Below are positions 10,125 through 20,177 of a stretch of 64,000 nt of DNA, piece after piece. The first letter of the stretch is position 1, and every line of letters begins with the position of its first letter. Origin of the DNA: Rhynchopus sp. YZ270_cl-10 (lineage: Eukaryota; Euglenozoa; Diplonemea; Diplonemida; Diplonemidae); contig OZ037878.1 in the NCBI GenBank assembly GCA_964035575.1, forward strand, positions 992,001-1,056,000, read 5' to 3'. The position numbers and the translations under genes were made by a program. Below the pieces are notes generated by a model. It had not been told where the DNA came from. It saw only the letters and a program-made list of their open reading frames with translations, and did no database searches.

Positions 10125-10394
10125 ATGTCCTACTACCCGTACTCGTACTCGTACGCACCGGTGTACCCGGCGTACAGCTCCTCCATTATTGCTGCCGACG
10201 CTGCTGCAGCCAGTGCGCATGCCGCAGCGGAGCTGGCAGCTGCACGTTCATACGTGCCGCTGTCCCCCCGCTACTCTTCGTACGCCACCGACGTTGCGCT
10301 TGCGAACGCACACTCTGCCCGTGTCGCAAGTGACATCGCACTCTCCGCCTCCGTTCGCCGTGCCCGTCTCGGAGCTTACTCCCCATACTACTGA
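10125..10394 (+). CDS. Small Tyr/Ala-rich protein
   Basis: The predicted protein has 89 residues. It starts with a Tyr/Pro/Ser-rich head (MSYYPYSYSYAPVYP), then an Ala-rich segment that could form a helix, then a Ser/Arg/Ala tail ending in SPYY. There is no signal peptide and no membrane segment. The start follows a CA-rich leader (repeats of ACACA) and an upstream CCCCGCAG acceptor-like site near 10080, matching the leader style of other genes here. Third positions are rich in C and G like the neighbouring real genes and unlike the AT-rich surroundings, which supports coding. I do not recognise the family. A structural or cytoskeletal role is only a guess from composition. Confidence 0.6.
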   Translation: MSYYPYSYSYAPVYPAYSSSIIAADAAAASAHAAAELAAARSYVPLSPRYSSYATDVALANAHSARVASDIALSASVRRARLGAYSPYY

Positions 10395-11060
10395 TAGAGG
10401 GGAAAGGGGTGGAAACACATCTACACGATTATAAAGATTTGAAAAAGGAAAAAAAAAGAAAAAAAGAAAAAAAAAGTGCCGTGACCAGCGTGAAAGAAAC
10501 GTCGATTTTTTTGCGTAGTTTTCCCCTCCTGGAGTTGCTTCAATGGGGTAGGATGATGTCTACCATTGAAAAAAATATTTTGCTTTTTGGAGGAGGGTGA
10601 ATAACCATTTATTTTGGACAGTGATTGTTGAAATAAAAAACAGCAAATTTCGTCATCTCACGCTTTCATCTCGTTTATTTGTTGAAAAACATAGTTGTTG
10701 TCTCGTCTCTCCCTTCGTTGGGTAACGCGGACAATTTTTTTGTTGTAATTTTTTTTTTTTTCTATTTCCCCACGAAGGTTCTCCCTGTTGTCAGGGGAAC
10801 CTCAACCCCCCCCTCCCCCCTCTATCGCTCATGTTAGCAATTATGACAAAGCTGGATTTGCCTCCCCCCGGGCGTTTCATCTATCTTTCAAGTTTTCCAC
10901 TGATATATTTTTTATGATTCTATTCAAAAGTACCCCTCTCTTTCCTCCTTCCCCCCCCCTTTTTGAACAAACCCCCCTACCCCCCCCCCACCCTAGGTTG
11001 TTTTATACGTGCTAGGTCCCGACCGAATACCGTATTATTCGTATTATACGATTGCCGTAT
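10395..11060. other. Spacer with homopolymer runs
   Basis: A/T-rich after the small protein, then C-rich near 10930-10995. No gene is seen. It leads into the satellite that starts at 11061; one half of the satellite's flanking direct repeat lies at about 11020-11047. Confidence 0.5.
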
Positions 11061-11300
11061 TCTACCGTATTCGACCGTATTCTACCGTATTCTACCGTAT
11101 TCTACCGTATTCTACCGTATTCTACCGTATTCTACCGTATTCTACCGTATTCTACCGTATTCTACCGTATTCTACCGTATTCTACCGTATTCTACCGTAT
11201 TCTACCGTATTCTACCGTATTCTACCGTATTCTACCGTATTCTACCGTATTCTACCGTATTCTACCGTATTCTACCGTATTCTACCGTATTCTACCGTAT
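11061..11300. repeat. Decamer satellite, 24 units of TCTACCGTAT
   Basis: Twenty-four head-to-tail copies of TCTACCGTAT, one with a single change (11071-11080, TCGACCGTAT). Partial units precede it from 11052. The array is bracketed by near-identical direct repeats beginning GACCGAATACCGTAT at about 11020 and 11330. Because the unit is 10 bp without a stop, several frames stay open; these are not genes. Confidence 0.97.
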
Positions 11301-11509
11301 TATGTAGTGTAAAATTGTGTTATACGCTGGGGACCGAATACCGTATAATTCGTATAATTAATTACACGAATTATTCGGATTTTACAACCTAGCCCATCCC
11401 CTACCCTCCACACCACCTTAGATATCCTCTACACAAAGAACCTCCAACAAAAAAAATGCTACACTAAACTTTAAACTTACACAAAAAAGCGTTGATTTTT
11501 TTCTTCTAA

Positions 11510-13269
11510 ATGACATCCCACGCTGTGAGTGATATACGCAATGGGCTTTGGTCGAGGAGGGTGGCTCCTATGGGGTGTGTCTTTTATGTCTTTATTTTGG
11601 TAGGACTTTACATTACGTACGGCGCCATGGAACCTGTGAAAGCACCCGCATTTTTTCCCCCAACGCAAACTCCAACACTACGATCCTCTCAACCTGCATC
11701 TCCATCTTCCACGATAAAGGGTGAGACATCAACAACACCGCTATCAGCCACGCCTATAACCCCTTCGGGTCTGCTGGACGTTTTGCAAAGTGATAGTCGT
11801 GGGAATTTTCGGTTTCATATTTACGATATTCCTAAGGCCTATGTAGAAGGCGCACTACGCGAATTAGAGGACAACTGGAACCATTCTGTGTGCAATAGAG
11901 ACGCAAAGAAGAAAACGACGTACACAATGTTGGACTGGAGGCACGCCCATTCATTGTTCACTGTGGATGTGTTTATGGCAAGGTTTTTGAGAAAACACCC
12001 TTTGCACACTGATAACCCAAATGAAGCCGATGTCTTCATCATCCCCGCCATGACGCATTTATACAATTGTGCAGGGAAAATGCATTATTTGACCGATATA
12101 ATCCAATGGGTAGCAACTCGTCCAGGAAACCATTGGAAGAACTATCACTCCCACGACCATTTCTTCTTCTGGTGGCGTTGGGGTATGAACTATCAAGGCA
12201 CCATAAAATTCTTCAAAAAACTGAAAAAGCTGTTTCCAAACATTAACTACATCTCCTACGAGCTGCTTGAGCTGATGGGGCGCAACAAATTTCAGGACTT
12301 CTCTTTGTCATTAAAACCGAACTTTGATTCTTCGAGCCACAGCATTGTGATGCCATATCCTGATTTTTCTCCACTACTGGAAGAGCCGGTGAGTGATACA
12401 CAAGAACGTGATCTGTTCGCATTCATGTCGGGCACGTCAACAATCGGAGGGGTCCGCCGGTGGATCAAGAAGGAATTGGACCGCCACGCGCAGGATACTG
12501 TCACAAAGTCTTTCTACCAGGACTTCGGCTCCAACGTTGTGGACACAAAGCGTCTAGGGGTGCCCACGTCGTATCCAGAGTACTTCAAGAGGTCTGTGTT
12601 CTGCATGCACGCAGCTGGGGATGGGCTGTCAAGCAGACGGCCCACGACAGCAGTGCTAGCGGGGTGCATCCCGGTGTTGGTGTGCGATTTGTGTCTCTAC
12701 GCGTTTGAGAATGTTCTTGATTATCCGTATGTCAATGTTTTCTTTTTTAATTTTTGTGAGCTGTATTTTTTGTAAACCACGAAATGGATGTCGAACTTCA
12801 TGGTTGGGTGTCCACCCCGGTACAGTCGGTCATTGTACCAGGGTACACTGTGGAGAGGGCTTTGTATTTCAACTCTGCTTTTTTTGAATTTTGTTTTTGG
12901 ATAAAATAGGGGAAAGGTTTCAACTTCGAATATAATTTATCTTGCAGATCCTTTGCAGTCTTCATGCCTGAAGATGACGTCATAAACGGCCGAATGATCG
13001 AAATTCTTTCCAAAATAAGCCCTGAAGAGATCAAAGGCAAGCAGGCTGCCTTGAAACGCGTTCGCCACCACTTTGTTTACAACACCAAGGGAGCACCACG
13101 ACCAGGCGATGCGCTGGACATGCTGGTCACACAGCTCTCACAACGCGGCGCAATTCTCAAGAGCTACAAACGCTGGTTTCTCACACACAAGGAGCTCTCT
13201 GCCAACCCAAAGGATTACCCACCAGACCCACCTCTGGTTAATCGGTACAAACTCTCAGAACCGGGTTAA
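11510..13269 (+). CDS. Exostosin-family (GT47-type) glycosyltransferase, type II membrane protein, two exons
   Basis: Exons 11510-12726 and 12948-13269 give 512 residues. A short cytosolic head is followed by one membrane segment (about 22-39), a Ser/Thr/Pro-rich stem (45-85) and a luminal domain. Seen: FRFHIYDIP near the domain start, NEADVFIIPA, and near the C-terminus SVFCMHAAGDG..RRPTTAVLAGCIPVL, then, across the splice, FAVFMPEDD. These match the exostosin/GT47 layout, in which the last region binds the nucleotide sugar. Family enzymes build cell-surface or secreted glycans in the Golgi; the donor and acceptor here cannot be told. The intron joins phase 2 (CC|A) and restores the conserved frame. 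No clear pyrimidine-AG precedes this ATG; a second Met at residue 21 would remove the cytosolic head. Confidence in the family is good. Confidence 0.82.
12727..12947 (+). other. Spliceosomal intron in the exostosin-like gene, carrying a dispersed repeat
   Basis: The donor is GTATGT and the acceptor CTTGCAG; length is 221 bp. Removing it joins two frames that together rebuild the expected GT47 C-terminal motif. Bases 12772-12874 match 34363-34472 in intergenic DNA, so the intron contains a dispersed repeat. Confidence 0.85.
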
Positions 13270-13378
13270 AACGTCAATTTGGGCGGGGGAGGGAGGGATC
13301 AGGGGAGGGGGAGAAACGGGGGATGATGTCTTGCGTTAATCCGTTTATTTTATGGGCCCAAATGCTAACATCCAGGCT

Positions 13379-14035
13379 TACCGGCCGCGTACATATTACG
13401 TCGCGTACTAATTAAGTCGGTTAGGGCAAATACCGACTTAATTAGTACGCGACGTAATAAGTGTGCGACGTAATTAATTTTTTGAAGAAAAACAAAATCT
13501 ACGGACAAGGTGAGTGGGAAGGATGTCTGGCATTTCTCTTGGTGCTGGCGTGTTGGCCCTCGGCCCTTTACAAGGTTACATTGGGCAGAGATTGCAACAT
13601 GCAAACAAAAGTTTTTTTAAAATGTTCGTTGAAATATGAACGAATGGCTCAAATTGCGGATTTGAGGAACTCATTGGCACTTCCCACTCCTCTTGCGCAT
13701 GTGGAGGTACGAGACGCACTGTGGCAGAGTTCTCACCGATTTCTTCCACCTTACCCTGTGCCGTCTACACGCGCCGCGTGTTGGGTTTGTTCTCCCCCTC
13801 GCTCACACGGTCTGCGATGACTTCGGGATTGTGTGGGTTTGGTGGTATCCCCCCAGTGATGTGCCCACACCAGCTGTGTTCCAACATGATTACCCCCACT
13901 TTTTTCACCTTACAGTGTGTACTAATTACGTCGCTTTTTGGGCACCCGCGGGCCCCCAAAAGCGACTTAATTAGTACGCGACGTAATAAGTACCCCCCGT
14001 AATAAATACGCGACGTAATATGTACGCGGCCGGTA
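13379..14035. mobile_element. MITE-like DNA transposon with 29-bp perfect terminal inverted repeats
   Basis: Bases 13379-13407 are the exact reverse complement of 14007-14035. If the outer TA pairs are target duplications, the element is 13381-14033 with ends CCGGCCGCG, as expected of Tc1/mariner-type insertion. Subterminal arrays repeat the ACGCGACGTAATA motif, and each end has an inner hairpin (13401-13463, and 13920-13984 with a GGGCACCCGCGGGCCC core). The interior has no transposase frame, so it is non-autonomous. Confidence 0.85.
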
Positions 14036-14849
14036 TTGGTATTTCAAAAAAAGATTTTTTAGCACTCCAATGGTGTTGCCGATCTGCTGTCGGGGACATG
14101 TCAACGACATGTCAAGTACATGTCAATATAGGGGGGGTGTGTCATTTTCCCCTGTAAACCTTGTGTCAAGGACATGTCAAGGACCTGTCAATATGGGCCC
14201 TTTCGGGAACACCATCCAAACGATTTTTTTTGTAAAATAAACTCAGAGTTAAGTTTCTGAGTTCATTAAAAAAAATTGGTGAAAAAATTCCGAGTAGGTA
14301 TTAAGGAAGAGGGGAGAACCTATGTCAACAGCTATGTGTCCCATTATTTTACCTTTTGTTTTCCATATTCCTGGTGCAAAGCACTCCAGCATAGCGTGCG
14401 GGCAGTATCTTCCCAGTCAGTGCAACGTCTTGTCCAGGACCGCTTTTTTAACTAGATTTTTGAAAAGTATTTGTGCGCACCATCTTGGTGCTTCAAAAGG
14501 AGGGGGAGGCTGGCAGCTTCGAGGGTTCTTAACACCCATTTCATTGCAAAGAAATGGGACTATTTTTCAGAACAAAAATAATGAATTTCAGAAGATTCCA
14601 TTTTTTTTCTCTCTTTTTTTTCTCTTTTGCTTCATTCAGAAGAATCACCAACCTTGTCACTTCACGATTACCTGCAAGCTCAGGATACTTCATCGGGAGG
14701 TGGGTTGGTGTTGATGAGTGGTGATGTGCAGGTCTGGTGCACCTTGCGGTGCAGGCAAGCCTCGGTTTGTTTTTACATTTTCTGGTTGTGTGCCGCAGGG
14801 TACGTTGTGCCTGCATCCTGTTGAGTTCGCTCATTAATGGGTTGTCTGC
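14036..14849. other. Spacer with ACATGTC repeats
   Basis: Bases 14090-14200 repeat GACATGTCAA several times and recall the ACATGT-rich foldback at 50435-50693. The rest contains no gene that I can support. Confidence 0.5.
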
Positions 14850-14942
14850 ATATTGCAGCTTCCGTTTTTATCTCTTTGTTTCTTGCTTGTCCACACCTTC
14901 TCCACGATAAACGCCACAGCACAAAACACAACAACACAAAAA
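14850..14942 (+). promoter_or_regulatory. Ubl-LRR 5' leader with pyrimidine tract (copy 1)
   Basis: TATTGCAG, then a pyrimidine-rich stretch to about 14908, then a CA-rich leader to the ATG. The same leader stands before copies 4, 5, 7 and 8. It is probably the trans-splice region or 5' UTR. Confidence 0.55.
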
Positions 14943-15989
14943 ATGGATCTCACGATCAAGGATTTTGATGAGAAGGAACATGTGGTGGAGGTGGGTGTGG
15001 ATGATGCACTTGGACACCTGCGTCTGAAGGTGGCGTCTGCAGCAGGGTTGCAGGAAGACAGCTTTCAGATGACTTTCAGAGGGGAGGTGCTGCGTGAAGA
15101 GGAGGGCATCAAGGAGCTGAGTGCTGGGGACACGATTATGCTCATGAGGACAACGAAGTTTGCTGCCATTGCAGCACTTCACGCATTGGGCGAGACAGAC
15201 CTGACAAAAGAGAGGTTGGAGACTGTGGACGATCCGGACGTTGCGCGTTTGCTTTTGGAGGCGGAGGTTGCGACTGTGATTCCTGATGAGTTCTTGGAAG
15301 ACAATGCGTTAACGCGACTTGACCTTAATGCTGTGTCGGTTGTCACCGAAATAGGGGCAAACTTCCTGTACAATTGCCCACAGTTGACAGAGCTTGACCT
15401 TTCAGGGTTGTGCAATGTGACTGTGATAGGACGTTACTTCATCACCTTCGCCGTGGGATTGGAGAGCATCAACCTGTCGGGGTTCGGCAGTGTCACTGAA
15501 ATAGGTGAAGACTTTCTTGTCAGCTCTGCATTGCGAACGGTTGACCTCTCTGTGTTTCGTCGCCTGACTGTGATTGAGGGGGATTTTCTTAGCCACTGCA
15601 GGCATTTGACGTCCGTGGACCTTTCGGGGTTGAGCAATGTCACCGAAATAGGTGACCGCATTCTTTACAACTGCTCGGCGTTGAAGAGAGTTTGTCTTTC
15701 GGGGCTGAGGAGTGTCGTTACCATCGGGAAGTACTTCTTTGGGTATTGCTCGAGCTTGCAAGTCGTCGATGGCCTGTCTGCGTTGAGCGGGGTCAGGAGT
15801 ATTGGGGAGGGCTTCTTCTTCTCCTGCTCAAGGTTAACAAGAATGGATGCCTCAGGGTTGAGCAAGGACGCTCTGGTTGTGAGGAGGTTGCTTGAAAAAG
15901 AACCACCTTTACCGACTGACGTGATTCACGGTCTGAGATGCGAGACTGACAACGTGCCCGACCCCGCAACCGTGCAGAAAGAAGGGTGA
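14943..15989 (+). CDS. Ubl-LRR family protein, copy 1 (short form)
   Basis: The protein has 348 residues. Residues 1-70 fit a ubiquitin-like beta-grasp: MDLTIKDFD strand, a helix near LGHLRLKVASAAG, then FQMTFRGEVL and a GDTIML end; no diglycine follows. Residues 71-118 are helical. About eight BspA-type leucine-rich repeats follow (about 121-330), each close to LTxVDLSGLxxVTEIGxxFLxxC. The ORF ends KEG with TGA exactly where other copies continue into a basic tail; a one-base difference (GGGTGAGG versus GGGTGCAGG) sets this. No signal peptide belongs to the ATG start. BspA-type repeats bind proteins in many microbes, and Ubl domains link to proteasome or ubiquitin pathways. The role here is unknown; I infer an intracellular recognition adaptor. 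Variable codons cluster between Ile-Gly and the next Leu of each repeat. Confidence 0.88.
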   Translation: MDLTIKDFDEKEHVVEVGVDDALGHLRLKVASAAGLQEDSFQMTFRGEVLREEEGIKELSAGDTIMLMRTTKFAAIAALHALGETDLTKERLETVDDPDVARLLLEAEVATVIPDEFLEDNALTRLDLNAVSVVTEIGANFLYNCPQLTELDLSGLCNVTVIGRYFITFAVGLESINLSGFGSVTEIGEDFLVSSALRTVDLSVFRRLTVIEGDFLSHCRHLTSVDLSGLSNVTEIGDRILYNCSALKRVCLSGLRSVVTIGKYFFGYCSSLQVVDGLSALSGVRSIGEGFFFSCSRLTRMDASGLSKDALVVRRLLEKEPPLPTDVIHGLRCETDNVPDPATVQKEG

Positions 15990-16620
15990 GGTGGAAGCGT
16001 CTTCACACAGACACAGAGCCCTCTGAGGAAAGGGAAGCAGGGTTCGCAGAGGGCAAGGGTTCGCCTGCGTGCAGCGAGGATGAAGGTGAGGAGGAACAGA
16101 CGCCACAAGTGAAGAGGGACACCGCTGTTGTGCGTCCTGGCAAGAGGGTTAAAAAGGGTTGAATGAACGTGGATTGAATTGGGTTTGTGGGGTTTCTCCT
16201 CCTTTTTTCTTGTTCCCTCATGCGATGGTGGTGAAGACGTGTTGCGGTACATCTTTCAAGTTTTCTTTCTTTTCCCTGTTTTTCAGTCGCAACACAAAAC
16301 AGACAAAACAAGACATTCCCACCTCCCTCGAGAGTTTATGCAGCGTTTTTACCACCTCCCTCCCCAACCTGAAAGAAGAAGGTATCATTTGATTGAGGAC
16401 AAGGTCCTCTGGCGGTCATTTGGGTAACTCCCTCACATCTGCCTGTCAACCTTGGCAAGAGACCTGTCTGTGCTGTTTCCAACTTCCATTTCCCCGAGAC
16501 GTGATGACAAACCTTTTTAACGTTTCCTGTTAGCTTGATCGACTCTGATGACAAACATTACTCAGCTCACTCTGACACAAAACAGCAGCACACCTCGGCA
16601 CGAGAGGAGCAGACTCTTCT
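15990..16620 (+). repeat. Ubl-LRR unit 3' flank (copy 1), untranslated tail remnant plus conserved 3' module
   Basis: It begins with the sequence that codes for the basic tail in the long copies, now out of frame. A module shared by nearly all copies follows: a TTTTTCAG acceptor-like site near 16286, a conserved stretch to the TAA near 16427, and a segment ending TCTGATGACAAACATTAC. The same module recurs at 19537-20130, 24291-24687, 36609-37040, 44571-45000, 46130-46560 and 52777-53090. Confidence 0.85.
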
Positions 16621-16742
16621 CTGAAGTACGGATAATTATTTCTAATACCGGCTGTCACACTTTGTCGTGGCATCTGTAGTACGTCGTTTTGTTACCAACC
16701 TCCCCACCTCCCCCACGAACTGCAGGACTCCACTATAGAAGC

Positions 16743-17960
16743 ATGGACAATGTGAACGTATGCAAACTTGTTTCGGAGAGGCAGGAGGAGATGAAGGCGT
16801 TTCTGCGTGGATGTGTACCGGAGGGACGTGCGATAGCTTTGCTACGGAGGTGTCAGAGGCGGAGGGCGTTGAGCAGCAACCCGCTGCGGAAGAGGGCTTC
16901 GAAAGGTGTCCAGGGTGTTGCGGTGTGGCATGCAAAGCGTATGAAGATGTCTGGGGGTGTCGCGATCCGTTCCAACCGTGGTGTGAGTCGCCCTTCGTGG
17001 CGTGCCGCGCAACGTCATGGTATTGTGCATGACGCAACACAAAACCACATTGTCTTCAAATGCACAATGCTTGACACACTACATTTCCTCTCTGAAGACG
17101 ATAATGCCGCGCTCCAGAAGGTGCAAGACGCAAAACAAGGTGTTCTCTGTACCAACATCCTCAACGGCACAACCCCTACTGCTGTCGCAATGTGGGTTAT
17201 ATCGGACACCACCGTCTTCTGCATTGCACCCTCTCATTGCAAAGAGATCTCCGGTTTGCCAGGTGTTCCGATTGTTGGGTGCCTTTGGGCATTCCGGAGG
17301 AAGCTGTACTTAAAGAAAGAGGTTAGCTGTATGCATGCCTCCGCAGGGCTTCTCTTTGGAGAGAAGAGCGCCAAGGGGCGTGGTGAGGTGCAATGCTACA
17401 CTACGAGGGGCGTGCGGAAGGTGACCTACATGATGTGGGAGGTGGAAGGGGTTGCGTGGTTGCTGTCCACTCATGGGGAGATGCAGAGAGGGGTTGAGGT
17501 ACCATTTGCACGCACCTCTGCACTGTGGAGACGTGTGTCACGTTCTATGCTGGTGGTAGGCGTAAAGGAGTGGGAAGAGAACTGTTTGCATGCGATGGAC
17601 CAGGTGCCTCAGCCAGGCAGACTGCCGTTTCTTCCTGCAGCATTTTCTGTGCATGAAGGGGGAGCGTGCTATGAGAGCTATGTGCGTTTGGCAGAGCGTG
17701 TAGCGCAGGGTATGACGCCGGTCCGTATGGTAGTCACGCCCAAAGAAGGCGGAAGCTTCCGCGACTCCCCAGGTGGCTATCTTTGTATCTCCCCTACACA
17801 AATCGTTGGTGTAGTTCTCAAGGCAGTATTCAGCCTCTCCCTAGGTAGACCCATCGCCATAGCAATGGTTTTTGTGCCGGAGAGGGGCGAGAGACAGTCC
17901 TCGCTTCTGTATTACCACAGTGGGAGGAGCTTCGCTGTTACCGCTTCTGAGTTGTACTGA
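16743..17960 (+). CDS. POP1-like subunit of ribonuclease P/MRP
   Basis: The protein has 405 residues, about half the length of the yeast or human protein. POP1 is the large scaffold protein of RNase P and RNase MRP, which mature tRNA 5' ends and pre-rRNA in the nucleus. Seen: an Arg-rich RRCQRRRALSSNPLRKR block (about 36-52), followed by WHAKRMKM (about 60-67) and a following RAAQRHGIVHDA segment. This is the order of the POP1 N-terminal domain (RRxxSHNxxRxP, then WHAKRxxM, then HDxSY). A C-terminal part (about 320-400) with SPGGYLCISPTQIVGVV could be the POPLD region, but this is weaker. The start at 16743 follows a CTGCAG acceptor site by 18 bases. The gene lies between Ubl-LRR copies 1 and 2, with no functional link evident. 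Confidence 0.72.
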   Translation: MDNVNVCKLVSERQEEMKAFLRGCVPEGRAIALLRRCQRRRALSSNPLRKRASKGVQGVAVWHAKRMKMSGGVAIRSNRGVSRPSWRAAQRHGIVHDATQNHIVFKCTMLDTLHFLSEDDNAALQKVQDAKQGVLCTNILNGTTPTAVAMWVISDTTVFCIAPSHCKEISGLPGVPIVGCLWAFRRKLYLKKEVSCMHASAGLLFGEKSAKGRGEVQCYTTRGVRKVTYMMWEVEGVAWLLSTHGEMQRGVEVPFARTSALWRRVSRSMLVVGVKEWEENCLHAMDQVPQPGRLPFLPAAFSVHEGGACYESYVRLAERVAQGMTPVRMVVTPKEGGSFRDSPGGYLCISPTQIVGVVLKAVFSLSLGRPIAIAMVFVPERGERQSSLLYYHSGRSFAVTASELY

Positions 17961-18300
17961 TTCTTTTTTTGATAATAGTACTGGGAAGTGAGAGAGACAG
18001 ACAGAGTGGCGTCTTTATCTTTGTAGCTTTTTTCGATTGGTTGCTTCTGGTATCGGCTGCGGGATTGGGGATGTTACTCTCATTGATTCGGGCTACACCA
18101 AACTACCAATATCTGGAAGCCCCCTTTCCTGTCCATCGTTGCTCCTCCAACCCTGCTTTTAGCGTTCACCCGAAAATAAAAACACCGAGAGGTTCAGACG
18201 AAGGCATTTTTTTTTTCCCCTCAATTTTTCTTCCCTTTCTTTTATCAAAAAAGCACCTTCATTCTCTTCTCCCTCTTCGTTTTCCTTTTTCTTTTCCTCT
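17961..18300. other. Spacer after the POP1-like gene
   Basis: No gene is seen. The stretch ends in pyrimidine-rich sequence. The Ubl-LRR 3' module restarts abruptly at about 18301 (identical to 16441 onward), which marks a duplication junction. Confidence 0.55.
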
Positions 18301-18489
18301 GCCTGTCAACCTTGGCAAGAGACCTGTCTGTGCTGTTTCCAACTTCCATTTCCCCGAGACGTGATGACAAACCTTTTCAACGTTTCCTGTTAGCTTGATC
18401 GACTCTGATGACAAACATTACTCAGCTCACTCTGACACAAAAACAGCACACCTCAGCAGAGACACAGCACAAAACACAAAAACACAAAA

Positions 18490-19536
18490 ATGGATATCAC
18501 GATCAAGGATTTTGATGAGAAGGAACATGTGGTGGAGGTGGGTGTGGATGATGCACTTGGACACCTGCGTCTGAAGGTGGCGTCTGCAGCAGGGTTGCAG
18601 GAAGACAGCTTTCAGATGACTTTCAGAGGGGAGGTGCTGCGTGAAGAGGAGGGCATCAAGGAGCTGAGTGCTGGGGACACGATTATGCTCATGAGGACAA
18701 CGAAGTTTGATGCCATTGCAGCACTTCACGCATTGGGCGAGACAGACCTGACAAAAGAGAGGTTGGAGACTGTGGAGGATCCGGACGTTGCGCGTTTGCT
18801 TTTGGAGGCGGAGGTTGCGACTGAGATTCCTGATGAGTTCTTGGAAGACAATGCGTTAACGCGACTTGACCTTAGTGCTGTGTCGGTTGTCACCGAAATA
18901 GGGGATGGCTTCCTGTACAATTGCCCACAGTTGACAGAGCTTGACCTTTCAGGGTTGTGCAATGTGACTGTGATAGGAGATTACTTCATCAACGGCGCCG
19001 ATCGATTGGAGAGCATCAACCTGTCGGGGTTCGGCAGTGTCACTGAAATAGGTGAAGACTTTCTTGTCAGCTCTGCATTGCGAACGGTTGACTTCTCTGT
19101 GTTTCGTCGCCTGACTGTGATTGAGGGGGATTTTCTTTGCCACTGCAGGCATTTGACGTCCGTGGACCTTTCGGGGTTGAGCAATGTCACCGAAATAGGT
19201 GACCGCATTCTTTACAACTGCTCGGCGTTGAAGAGAGTTTGTCTTTCGGGGCTGAGGAGTGTCGTCACCATCGGGACGGGCTTCTTTGGGGGTTGCTCAG
19301 GCTTGCAAGTCGTCGATGGCCTGTCTGCGTTGAGCGGGGTCAGGAGTATTGGGAAGGGCTTCTTCATGTCCTGCTCAGGGTTAACAAGAATCGATGCATC
19401 AGGGTTGAGCAAGGACGCTCTGGTTGTGAAGAGGTTGCTTGAGAAAGAACCGCCTTTGCCGACTGACGTGATTCACGGTCTGAGATGCGAGACTGACAAC
19501 GTGCCCGACCCCGCAACCGTGCAGAAAGAAGGGTGA
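18490..19536 (+). CDS. Ubl-LRR family protein, copy 2 (short form)
   Basis: The protein has 348 residues and the same layout as copy 1: ubiquitin-like fold (1-70), helical linker and about eight BspA-type repeats, ending at KEG before the lost tail. It begins MDITIKDF. The 5' leader differs from copy 1: here the ATG follows the end of a neighbouring unit's 3' module (CAGCTCACTCTGACAC, then an ACACAAAA leader), so units are joined head to tail. The second variable segment reads GDYFINGADRLES against GRYFITFAVGLES in copy 1. Confidence 0.87.
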   Translation: MDITIKDFDEKEHVVEVGVDDALGHLRLKVASAAGLQEDSFQMTFRGEVLREEEGIKELSAGDTIMLMRTTKFDAIAALHALGETDLTKERLETVEDPDVARLLLEAEVATEIPDEFLEDNALTRLDLSAVSVVTEIGDGFLYNCPQLTELDLSGLCNVTVIGDYFINGADRLESINLSGFGSVTEIGEDFLVSSALRTVDFSVFRRLTVIEGDFLCHCRHLTSVDLSGLSNVTEIGDRILYNCSALKRVCLSGLRSVVTIGTGFFGGCSGLQVVDGLSALSGVRSIGKGFFMSCSGLTRIDASGLSKDALVVKRLLEKEPPLPTDVIHGLRCETDNVPDPATVQKEG

Positions 19537-20177
19537 GGTGGAAGCGTCTTCATGCAGACACAGAGCCCTCTGAGGAAAGGGAAGCAGGGTTCGCAGAGAG
19601 CAAGGGTTCGCCTGCGTGCAGCGAGGATGAAGGTGAGGAGGAACAGACGCCACGAGTGAAGAGGGACACCGCTGTTGTGCGTCCTGGCAAGAGGGTTAAA
19701 AAGGGTTGAATGAACGTAGATTGAATTGGGTTTGTTGGTTTTCTCCGCCTTTTTCTTGTTCCCTCATGCGATGGTGGTGAAGACGTGTTGCGGTACATCT
19801 TTCAAGTTTTCTTTCTTTCCCCTGTTTTTCAGTCGCAACACAAAATAGACAAAATAAGAAATTCCCACCTCCCTCGAGAGTTTATGCAGCGTTTTTACCA
19901 CCTCCCTCCCCAACCTGAAAGAAGAAGGTATCATTTGATTGAGGACAAGGTCCTCTGGCGGTCATTTGGGTAACTCCCTCACATCTGCCTGTCAACCTTG
20001 GCAAGAGACCTGTCTGTGCTGTTTCCAACTTCCATTTCCCCGAGACGTGATGACAAACCTTTTCAACGTTTCCTGTTAGCTTGATCGACTCTGATGACAA
20101 ACATTACTCAGCTCACTCTGACACAAAACAGCAGCACACCTCAGCAGAGACACAGCACAAACCACAAAAACACAAAA
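19537..20177 (+). repeat. Ubl-LRR unit 3' flank (copy 2) and leader of copy 3
   Basis: The flank repeats the module described after copy 1 with few differences, then runs directly into the CA-rich leader of copy 3. A complete 3' flank serving as the next gene's 5' region shows tandem duplication. Confidence 0.8.

Noticed and set aside
10963-11392. Three overlapping open frames with a 10-residue period
   Set aside because: They translate the TCTACCGTAT satellite in different frames; the repeat simply lacks stops.
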